A DNA stretch of 23,532 bases, from NCBI GenBank assembly GCA_964555935.1, contig CAZKUN010000143.1, positions 1-23,532 on the forward strand, in the 5' to 3' direction. Origin of the DNA: CAZKUN01 sp964555935 (GTDB taxonomy: Bacteria > Armatimonadota > Zipacnadia > Zipacnadales > VGFC01). A program made the position numbers and the translations under genes. Positions within the stretch are counted from its first letter, which is position 1. Each line of letters starts with the position of its first letter. Shown here piece by piece: positions 7,103 to 15,500 of this stretch. Under the pieces are notes generated by a model. It made no database searches, was not told the DNA's origin, and saw nothing but the letters and a program-made list of their open reading frames with translations.

Positions 7103-8239
7103 ATGCCACGCACGGGTGATTACGAAGTCGGCGTGTACTACTTCCCGAACTACCATGTGGATCCGCGGAATGAGGCGGTGCATGGCCCGGGATGGACGGA
7201 GTGGGAGCTGGTCAAGACAGCGCGTCCGAGGTTTGAGGGGCATCGCCAGCCGCGCGTGCCGACGTGGGGGTATGTCGATGAGGCCGATCCGTCGGTCATG
7301 GAGATGAAGATCGACGCGGCGGCGGACCACGGCGTCGACTACTGGATCTTCGACTGGTACTGGTACAACGACGGCCCGTACCTGGAGCGCTGCCTGGAGC
7401 AAGGCTACCTCGGCGCGGCGAACAATGACCGGGTGAAGTTCTGCTGCATGTGGGCGAACCATGACTGGATGAACATCCACCCGGCCAAGTTTCGCGATCC
7501 GCGCACCGTGCTATACCCGGGACCCGTTACGCGCGAGACGTTCGAGACGCTGACGGAGCACGTGGTAGAGCGCTACTTCAAGCACCCGTCGCACTTCAAC
7601 GTCGATGGCTGCCCTTATTTCTCGATCTATGACCTGACATCGCTGATGAAGGGCTTCGGAGGCGTGGATGGGACGCGCGCGGCGCTTGACTCGTTCCGCG
7701 CGAAGACGAAAGCGGCGGGCTTCCCGGATCTCAGTCTGAACGCGGTGGTGTGGGGGCGGCCGATTCTGCCAGGCGAAACCACGCCCGCCGATCCGGTGAA
7801 GCTGGTGACCGATCTCGGCTTCGATAGCTTCACGAGCTACGTCTGGATCCACCACGTGCCGCTCGACACGTTCCCGATCACCGACTTCAACCACGCGCGC
7901 GACCGGTATCTGGAGTACTGGACGGACGCCGAGGCGCGGTTCCCTCTCCCCTACTACCCGAACGTGAGCACCGGTTGGGACTCATCGCCGCGCACGGTGC
8001 AATCGGATGTCTACATGGATGTGGGATACCCGTTCATGGCGCTGATGGACAACAACACGCCGGAGCGTTTCCGCGAGGCGCTGGCGGTGACGAAAGCGCG
8101 CCTCGACGAGCGCGACGGCCCGAAGATCCTCAACATCAACGCCTGGAACGAGTGGACCGAGGGCGCCTACCTCGAGCCGGACGAGGAGAACGGGACGGCG
8201 CTACTGGAGGCGGTCCGGGATGTGTTCGGCGTGAGGTGA
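7103..8239 (+). CDS. WbsX-like / glycoside hydrolase family 99-like protein
   Basis: The 378-residue product matches the WbsX (glycosyltransferase WbsX / GH99-like) group. Diagnostic blocks are VGVYYFPNYHVDP at 9-21, GWTEWELVKTARPRFEGHRQP at 30-50, HGVDYWIFDWYWYNDG at 76-91, the FCCMWANHDW block at 113-122, and the C-terminal ILNINAWNEWTEGAYLEPD. These aromatic and acidic residues line the TIM-barrel active site in GH99-type enzymes. There is no signal peptide, so it is probably cytoplasmic. WbsX proteins usually sit in O-antigen or capsule clusters; here no glycosyltransferase, epimerase or flippase is nearby, so it is an orphan whose substrate is unknown. It could be a hydrolase or a transferase. 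AGGAGG at 7091-7096 sets the start. It stands alone, divergent from the sigma operon and convergent with the giant-protein operon. Confidence 0.88.
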   Translation: MPRTGDYEVGVYYFPNYHVDPRNEAVHGPGWTEWELVKTARPRFEGHRQPRVPTWGYVDEADPSVMEMKIDAAADHGVDYWIFDWYWYNDGPYLERCLEQGYLGAANNDRVKFCCMWANHDWMNIHPAKFRDPRTVLYPGPVTRETFETLTEHVVERYFKHPSHFNVDGCPYFSIYDLTSLMKGFGGVDGTRAALDSFRAKTKAAGFPDLSLNAVVWGRPILPGETTPADPVKLVTDLGFDSFTSYVWIHHVPLDTFPITDFNHARDRYLEYWTDAEARFPLPYYPNVSTGWDSSPRTVQSDVYMDVGYPFMALMDNNTPERFREALAVTKARLDERDGPKILNINAWNEWTEGAYLEPDEENGTALLEAVRDVFGVR

Positions 8240-8253
8240 AGATGCGATGCTGG

Positions 8254-8285
8254 CCCTGGCACGAGCCGAGAAGCTCGTGCCAGGG
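8254..8285. terminator. 13-bp perfect stem-loop between convergent genes
   Basis: The arms CCCTGGCACGAGC (8254-8266) and GCTCGTGCCAGGG (8273-8285) pair perfectly around the 6-nt loop CGAGAA. It lies 14 nt after the WbsX-like stop and 27 nt beyond the stop of the 1396-residue gene on the other strand. It could therefore end transcription from both sides. No T-run follows on either strand, so it is not a classical intrinsic terminator. It may work with Rho, protect mRNA ends, or be a repeated palindromic element. Confidence 0.6.
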
Positions 8286-8312
8286 AAGATGATCGGCAAT
8301 GCGCGGCTATGA

Positions 8313-11300
8313 CTACCGAATGTGCAGTATGTCCGCGTAGACCAGGCGCCGCTCCGTATTCGTCCGGGCCGCGGCGACAGGCGCGACGCGCATGACGGTG
8401 GTCCGCCTGGCGGCTCCACCATCGACGGTGTAACGTTCGTACTCCTTCACCACCAGCCGACAGCTCTCCGGATCTTGGCCGTCGGGGATCGTGACGTTAC
8501 CCGTCCAGACCACGGTCGTATCGTTCAGCCGGCGCGATTCGAGCGGGAAGGTACCATCCTGCACGGGCGCCCACGCCAGCGGACCCGTAATGTTCGGCCG
8601 GCTGGCCTCCACCACGACCTCCATCTCACTGGGGCCGGAGCCAGCAGAGCTGCGCACATACGAAGAGCCCGTCACGCTGACCTGGAAGGCTCGCTTGTCG
8701 GTGGACGAGCCCGCCCACCCGGCGACGCGGTCGGGCGCCAGCTGCGCGAAGTCGGCGAGCAGGACGCGGCTGAGCTTGCAGTCCACCGTGTTGGTCTGAA
8801 CGGACTTGGGCTGGTACCGCGCGAGGGCGAGCCGGACGAAGGGGTAGTACGCCGCGCCCGGATCGATCTCGATGTCGCAGAACCAGAGCTGGCGCATGGG
8901 ATCGAACTGAACTTCATGCCCGACTACGGTCACTCTCTGGCCCGGCAACTCGTCCAGGAACAGCCCATTCTCGGTCGCGACGCCTCGGGCGAAGTCGCCT
9001 GGCGTCGGAGAGGACTTCATGCCGGATGCCTGCCAGATCGGGTCGGCGCCGGACTGAGTCACGTACGGCGCCAACTCATCGGAGACTGAACTGGCGGCGG
9101 CCGCTCGGACCGTGAGAAGACCTCGCGTCGGCTGTGGCGGCAGGACGACTCCCAGCAACTCGCCCGCCCCCGAACTGAACCAGGGCCGCTCGAGGTAGAC
9201 GCGCAGTCCTCCACCCTTGCGTGTCCTCGACGTGCCGGCGCCAGACTGGTCCTCAGTCCAACCGAAGGTCGGTATTACGTAGAGGACCTTGGGCGCGGCC
9301 GGGCGAGCGGAGTTGAGCACGTCAATGGTGACAGGATCGGAGGTCCGCGTAATGACCTTGTCGCCCGACTCAATCTCCTCGTCTGTGAAGGGGAAGTACT
9401 CGCGGAAACGGGTCGTCGCGGTCGCCGTGTAAGTGACGCTGCGGTACTTGGTGTCGCCAAATTCGTGGCGGTGACCGAGGTCGATGCGGGTCATCAGACT
9501 CGGTGCCCGTGACATGAGCAGTGGCCGGCCGCCGACGCGGCGAACGGGGCCTACGTCCGCCGTCTCGGCGCGAGGCCGCACCACTCCCCGCCGGACGGCA
9601 GGCGCAACTTCCCGCACCGCCCCGGCGGGCGCGCGCCTGATCGTCGGCGCGGTGTCGCGCGGTTTGATGATCCCCGGACGCGCCGCCCCCGGAGTGGCTT
9701 TCGTCGGTGGCGATGCCCCGTCGCTCAACGTCAGCGTTTCGTCCTCAGGCTCAGCCGAGACCTCGGCTACGTGTGTCTTGCCGTTGATGATCTTCCAGAC
9801 GGACTCGCCCAGTGGGTCAATCGGCTCTTCCCACTTGGCGTGGATGTCGACCTTGATCGTGCTCTTGCCGCTGATCGGGAACTTGTCTTGCAGCATCGCA
9901 TACGTGTTACCGATCTCCTTCTCGGCCCACAGATGGTCGAATACCGGCCGGATCAGCGGCTGCTGCACGGCGTGGGTGAGAGTGAGCTTGCGGTAAGGCG
10001 TCAGCATCCAGTGGATGCCCTTGATCGCGCTCTCGCTGAGGATCTTGAGCTGAGCGTTCTTGTCAGGCGTGACCCGCGCGCGAGCCTGGGCTTTGGGTAG
10101 ATCCTTCGGGTTATACATATCCTTGCGGAGTTGCTTCATCTCGGGTTGGGAGAGGCGAAGCTGCTTCACTGACGGCGCCATGACACCGTCGATGGCCCAT
10201 TGCCAGACGCCCATCCTTGCGACCTCGGGCTCGTTAACGTAGCTGCTGACCCAGACCTCGGCGACATCCGCCTTGCCGATCGCCAGGCTGAGCAGGCGAC
10301 GCGCTTCGTCATATTGAGGCTCCGCGTCACCTCCGCCATTCGGCTCGAGAATGCGGATCCTGAACGGCCGGGTGTCGGGCCAATCTCCATCGTAGGCGAC
10401 CTTGAAGACGGAATCCTCTGGCCCCGGCGCAACGTCGATCTCGACGGACCGAATCGAGGCGCCCACGGCGATCGGATCGGGCAAATACGGCAACTGCAAC
10501 TGGTCAGTGTCGTGGAACTTCTCGAGCGTTCCGTCGTTGTCGGTGAGCATCTGGTACGTGCCGGCGTCGCCCTGCATCCCACCACCGGGCCTGTCGAACT
10601 TCCCATGCATCTCGGCCATCTGCTGGGATGTCTGCGGCGGGGCGATGTGGCGTTGGGTCTGCTCGGGCGAGGGAACGGAGTCCTTCGCCTGCGTATCGTT
10701 GTAGCTACGGATGACCAAGTGCTCCAGCGTCTCGCCAGGCGAATCATCAGCCGATGTCCGCAGGACGATTGCCGGCGTGGGAACGGGCTCCTGGCGAACG
10801 TACTCAACCGCATCGGATGCGGATGTCGCATCGGTCACGGTCGGAGGGACGCTATTGCCGGCGAGATCTACCACGCGGGCCCGGACGCGATAGGAGTGAC
10901 CGAACCTGAGTTTAGGCAGCGAGCCTGGCTTCGGGGTGAACGTCGTCTCCAGTCCGAACTTGGCCGTCTGGGCTTGCGGGACCCCATCAGCCTCCACTGG
11001 CCTGCCGGGACGCTTGCCACACAGGCTCCACCCTTCCCAACGGAACATCGATTCGTGCATGGACAGATCGTTGGTGGCGTCATCCGTCGTCTCCGTCGCG
11101 GCGCTGCTCACCCAGCCCTCGTCGGCGAACGCCAGGGAGCGGTTCACGCCCTGAGCACCGTTGACGAACTGGTACTCGCCCATCCGCTCGCATAGCGAGC
11201 GCCACGTGCCCGTATCCTCGTCCATGGCATCGATTCGATACCCTCGCGTGAGATCCTCGGCCCACATTTCGGGGGCGCTCTCATCCGGCCGGGACCTTTG

Positions 11301-12503
11301 GATGGAGTTCTGCAGCGCCACGACGCGCGGCATGATGGTCACCACGAACTCATGGGCGCGATTCGCCCTGGCAACCCAGATACCGGCGGACCGAAGCGCC
11401 GGTAGCGACGCGTCGGTTTCCTCGGTGACGTTCTCCACGTCCTCGGCGAGGCCGAGGGTCTTGATGGCGGCGCCGTCCACATCCACTTGCCCGACCTCGA
11501 ATCTGGTCTCGTCGTCAAACTTGAGCATGCCGTCGCGAATGTCGGAGCCCTTCTGCGAGGCTGCTATGAATTGGTTTCCCTCGAGGAGGTAGTGGGTCCT
11601 TGGATACGTGCTCGTCGTCGGCATCTCGGCGTCCCAATCCACGGACACGGATACCGTCCCGCCGGCGGCGGCACTGACCGGCACCTCAAGGTCGACGACC
11701 AGGCCCAGCACACGCATGACGGCTGGGTACTGCCCGAGCGAGGAAACGATGCCGTGGAAGTCGATGTCCGGCGCGACCACGGGCTTGCGGGGGGGGCGTA
11801 CCTTGTCGACACTCAGGCGCCTGTGGAAATCGTCGACCAGGTGGAAATCGACCTCTCTCTGGTTGGCCCTGGTGTTCAGGCGAGGACCCGCGACAGCACG
11901 CGTGGGAATCGTTGGTTTCAGCGAGGTCGGGTCGATGATCCTCGGGCGAAAGACGGCCTTGCCGGGCGCGGTCCGAAGGTGGCTATCGACGTCGCTTCTG
12001 AGTTCCATCCTGCGCTGCGCGGGAAGCGCGACGTCAGCGACGAGTTTGTGGACCGAGAGATCGCGGGCCTGCTCGGGGACGATCCTGGGCACTACCGTGG
12101 GCGTCTCGACAGCCGTTCCTTGGTATACCTGCTTGATGTGAGTCAGGACGTTCCCCACGGGGTAGCTGCGGATCGGCCGGGTCCCAATATCGGGGAACTC
12201 CCATGGCTCGACGTAGGTCTGCGCCTCAAACATTGCTCCCCACAACTCGGAGGCTTGCGCCGCGTCAGCGGGCACGACCCGCCTGGCCTCAACGGGCAAC
12301 CCATTGCCGAACTTGACCGAGAACGTGGCGGCCGCCATCTTGGCCGGCCAGTCGCGGAAGTCCGGGAACTGGTTCAGCCGAGGCGTGGGCAAACCCTCGT
12401 CGGTCTGCAGCCGAGGCGCCACGAATACGCTGAGCCTCAGCGACGCCCCGATCTTCCCAACCCCGTTGGGTAGCGCAGTCCAGATGATGCTTTGTTTCTT
12501 CAT
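8313..12503 (-). CDS. Giant conserved-type protein of unknown function, 1396 aa
   Basis: I do not recognise a named family. The 1396-residue protein has no signal peptide or membrane helix. Residues 1-70 form a predicted beta region (SIIWTALPNGV, LRLSVFVAPRL). An Arg/Pro/Val-rich stretch covers about 134-245. Near 532-552 the block FGHSYRVRARVVDLAGNSVPP resembles an Ig/fibronectin-like strand pair. A second Arg/Pro-rich linker is at about 925-1005 (nt 9489-9716). After it comes a well-structured C-terminal part with FREYFPFTDEE, SARPAAPKVLYVIPTFGW (1065-1082) and the striking GGGLRVYLERPWFSSGAGELL at 1097-1117. AGGGGG (12512-12517) lies 8 nt before the ATG, 15 nt after the stop of the 1565-residue partner. 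The two must be one operon. A structural or surface-associated role as partner of that protein is an inference. Confidence 0.85.
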   Translation of the reverse strand: MKKQSIIWTALPNGVGKIGASLRLSVFVAPRLQTDEGLPTPRLNQFPDFRDWPAKMAAATFSVKFGNGLPVEARRVVPADAAQASELWGAMFEAQTYVEPWEFPDIGTRPIRSYPVGNVLTHIKQVYQGTAVETPTVVPRIVPEQARDLSVHKLVADVALPAQRRMELRSDVDSHLRTAPGKAVFRPRIIDPTSLKPTIPTRAVAGPRLNTRANQREVDFHLVDDFHRRLSVDKVRPPRKPVVAPDIDFHGIVSSLGQYPAVMRVLGLVVDLEVPVSAAAGGTVSVSVDWDAEMPTTSTYPRTHYLLEGNQFIAASQKGSDIRDGMLKFDDETRFEVGQVDVDGAAIKTLGLAEDVENVTEETDASLPALRSAGIWVARANRAHEFVVTIMPRVVALQNSIQRSRPDESAPEMWAEDLTRGYRIDAMDEDTGTWRSLCERMGEYQFVNGAQGVNRSLAFADEGWVSSAATETTDDATNDLSMHESMFRWEGWSLCGKRPGRPVEADGVPQAQTAKFGLETTFTPKPGSLPKLRFGHSYRVRARVVDLAGNSVPPTVTDATSASDAVEYVRQEPVPTPAIVLRTSADDSPGETLEHLVIRSYNDTQAKDSVPSPEQTQRHIAPPQTSQQMAEMHGKFDRPGGGMQGDAGTYQMLTDNDGTLEKFHDTDQLQLPYLPDPIAVGASIRSVEIDVAPGPEDSVFKVAYDGDWPDTRPFRIRILEPNGGGDAEPQYDEARRLLSLAIGKADVAEVWVSSYVNEPEVARMGVWQWAIDGVMAPSVKQLRLSQPEMKQLRKDMYNPKDLPKAQARARVTPDKNAQLKILSESAIKGIHWMLTPYRKLTLTHAVQQPLIRPVFDHLWAEKEIGNTYAMLQDKFPISGKSTIKVDIHAKWEEPIDPLGESVWKIINGKTHVAEVSAEPEDETLTLSDGASPPTKATPGAARPGIIKPRDTAPTIRRAPAGAVREVAPAVRRGVVRPRAETADVGPVRRVGGRPLLMSRAPSLMTRIDLGHRHEFGDTKYRSVTYTATATTRFREYFPFTDEEIESGDKVITRTSDPVTIDVLNSARPAAPKVLYVIPTFGWTEDQSGAGTSRTRKGGGLRVYLERPWFSSGAGELLGVVLPPQPTRGLLTVRAAAASSVSDELAPYVTQSGADPIWQASGMKSSPTPGDFARGVATENGLFLDELPGQRVTVVGHEVQFDPMRQLWFCDIEIDPGAAYYPFVRLALARYQPKSVQTNTVDCKLSRVLLADFAQLAPDRVAGWAGSSTDKRAFQVSVTGSSYVRSSAGSGPSEMEVVVEASRPNITGPLAWAPVQDGTFPLESRRLNDTTVVWTGNVTIPDGQDPESCRLVVKEYERYTVDGGAARRTTVMRVAPVAAARTNTERRLVYADILHIR

Positions 12504-12511
12504 CTAAGTTG

Positions 12512-12517
12512 CCCCCT
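12512..12517 (-). promoter_or_regulatory. Ribosome binding site between the two giant genes
   Basis: AGGGGG lies 8 nt before ATG 12503 inside the 15-nt gap between the two giant genes. It shows that the second gene is translated from the same message. Confidence 0.65.
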
Positions 12518-12518
12518 A

Positions 12519-15500
12519 TCAGGCAAACGCGCCGCAGTAACTGGCCCAGTCATCGGCAGTGATTGCGTCGGCGATCTTGGGTGCGAGAACCGGCTTCTGG
12601 CCGCGGAGTTGCGCGAGCTGCTGGACGTCCATCAGCGCCGCGAACCGTTGGTCATCCAGTCGAGCGTTCCCGCCGCCGGATCCGGCGAACTCGCGCTCGA
12701 CGGTCATCGAGACCGACTTGCTGAAGAAGAGGATCTCAATCTCAACCGTGAGCTTCGCCTGGCCGTAGCAGCGGTTGGTGGCGGACTCGTAATTCAGGCT
12801 GAGGTAGAACTCGCACGAGATGGTGATGATCCCCAAAATGCTGAGGTGCCCGCCACATCGCACGTAGCCACTCAGCGACGTATTGCCGTCTTCGATCTTG
12901 AGGTAGATCCCGGCCATGAGGTGCGCGCCGCCGCTTGCGACACCAATGTCGAGTTCGAAGTTGGCACCGAACTCGAAGCTCGCCTCCAACTTATCGAGGC
13001 CGTCGGGCAGCAACTCGATCGCGAAGAACCCGCCGCCGCCGAAGATGCTCACGGTGAGGATGAATGGGTTGTTGCGCTCACAGAACGCGAACCTGAACCG
13101 GAGCGGATCCCCGGTGAACGGCAACGTCAGTCCGATCGAGAGGCTGATGTTCTTAATGCTCATCACGCCGACGGCAATGGTGGGAATCGCGAGCGTGTAA
13201 CCGATATACACGCCGGTCGGCGTGACGTCGATGGAGAGGCCGGGGACCAACTCGCTGAGGGCATCCTGCAGCGCGTTGACGAACTCGAGCGGCCCGGCGA
13301 ACTCCACCTTCTTGATGTCGACTTCGACGTCGGGTTTCTGCCCGGTCTTGGCGGTGAACTTGAGCTTGCGGAACTTGATGACCAACGCGATAATGTCGAG
13401 GGTGAAGTTCTGCAGGTGGGCGTAGCTGTCAAACGCCGGCTCGATGACAGTGTCGGTGAGATCGGTGTCGAGTTGGGCCCACAACTCAAACTTCGCGTTC
13501 GCCCCTTCGCATTCGGGGGTGAAGCCGGCGAAAGCTGTGAGTTCTGGCTTCCATGAGTAGGTGGCGGTGACTCGGGTGGGTACCTGCCATTGGTCCTTCT
13601 CGTAGGCGATGGTCAGGCCCGGGACCTCGTTGTCGCCGAAGACGCCTGCAATGATGTCCCAAAGGTCGACGGCGCCGAGGAGCTTGGCTCCGGCATTCTT
13701 GAAGAACTCCTCGGGGTTGAAGATGCCCGTGGCGATGTCCCCGACGCCGCCGCCGACGGGACCGAACTTCACGCTGAGCACAGTAATTGAGAAGTCGGGC
13801 GACATCAGGCCGCCCGACTTGTCATTTGGGAATCCCAACCCAGGCGCGTCGAGCAGCTCGGCGTAGACCGAGCCCATGTTCGCGGCTGCGTCCCAGGCAT
13901 CGTCGACGTAGGTGTCACCGATCCTGACCCTCGTCGCCGTGTTCTGACCGGCGATCTGAACGACGGCGGGAATGCGAACCGCCGCCTCCTCCACAGTCGG
14001 GTAGAACCGGGGCTGGCTGATGGCAGACAGGTCCAGGTCGGTGTGCGCGTTGGTCTCGTCGACCTCGGCGCCCCAGGTCACGCTCTCGGTCTCTAGAGTT
14101 GTGTCGCCAGGCTTCGCACGAGTGGTGTCGGCATACGCGACGTTCTGCCCGAATAGCTCTCGTTTGCGCCGAGAGCCCCCCTCCCCGAGGTAGGCCGTCC
14201 TGACCTTCGTCATGGAAGCGGCTTCGTATGCCAGCCCGCCTGCGGCCGTCACGAAGATGACGGGAGTGGTGAACTCGCTCTGCTCGCCGTCCCAGTCCTC
14301 ACCGATCATGCTAAACGCGAAGTCCTTCTGCTCAACGATCGGCCAGAAGCAATCGCTCGCCTTCTTTCCCACGCCCGCGACCTGTATCTGCGGGTCGAGG
14401 TTGGGAGAGATGAGCGTTGTGAGGACCACTCGGCGGAACGGCATCCTTCGACCGTCTTTCACTTGGCCTACGGCCGGGTACATCTTCTCAGGTTCGCGCA
14501 CGACGATGAACTGGCGCTGCCTCAGAACGGCCACGCTGTTACCGCCGCCGGTGGTCTCGAACTTCCGCTCAGTCACCTTCACCAGGGAGACCCGGTGCCC
14601 GAACGGGAAGAGGTATCCCTTCTCGACGACTTTCACGTACTGGTCGCGGCCCTGGGTCGCCCGGTGGACCCATTCTTCCCGCGACAGGTCCTTGTTGTAT
14701 TTGCTGGGAAGCTCCGGGCCGTAGCGCACATCCATCCAGGCGCCCAAGCTCGTCAGCATGAGTTTGCTTGCATGCGCCGCCCGGTCGGTGCACTCCGGGA
14801 TCCGGAAATCCGACATCAGCCAGACGAACTCGTTGCGGTCCAGCCCATTGAGCGACATCAGGAGATTGGGGTCATTGTCGACGGCGTCCGCGAACGTCGC
14901 CTTGTAGTCGGGTGACCAGATCGCCCGGATGGTGCGGTCGCGGTTGCGCGCCTGGTTGGGCGGCACCACCTGGAGGACGCGCCAGACGTTCTCCTCCTTG
15001 CCGTAGGCGTACTGGTACTCCCATGTCTTCCCGCCGGCCCCCCTGACGCCAAGGCGCGTGTGCCACAGCTCGGTGCGGTCATTGTGCGTGACCTCTTCGG
15101 TTGCGTGCACCCAACCGGACGAGGCGTGTGGTGAAATGATCAGACGATAGGGCGCTTCGATCGCGGTCTCGTGTCGCTCCGGGGCGACAGGCTTGAGGAG
15201 TCGAAGCAAGTTAGCCGCGGGAAGGGTGGCCATCGCTCGGCCTGCCGCCACGACGGCCGCGGGCGGCTTGCGGCGCGCATCGGGCGCCAGTCTGGGTGGG
15301 GCGGTCGTGCCGATGGTCAGACGCCCGCCTCCGGCGGCAGGACTGAGCTTCGGGATGACGGTCGGCTTGCGCCCGCCGGTGGGACGCACCCGCATCGCCC
15401 GTTTCGGGGCGGGAAGTGCGAGCGCTGTCGGCGCGACCGAGAGCTTCATCGTGGACCAGTCGAGCAGGCTCTCCAAGGTGTACGGTAGCGAATTCTTATC

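Noticed and set aside
6903..7109. Longer N-terminus of the sigma factor from ATG 7109
   Set aside because: The extra residues are Pro/Arg/Ser-rich and cover the divergent promoter region and the WbsX-like ribosome site. ATG 6902 has a ribosome site and gives the usual length.
10200..12473. Two long plus-strand frames (10200-11195 and 11487-12473)
   Set aside because: Both are antisense shadows of the 1396-residue gene. They contain no recognisable domain or ribosome site.
12492..13556. A 354-codon open frame on the plus strand
   Set aside because: It lies wholly antisense to the 1565-residue gene and its neighbour boundary. Its composition is what the GC-rich codon bias of the real gene imposes on the opposite strand, and it shows no family motif.
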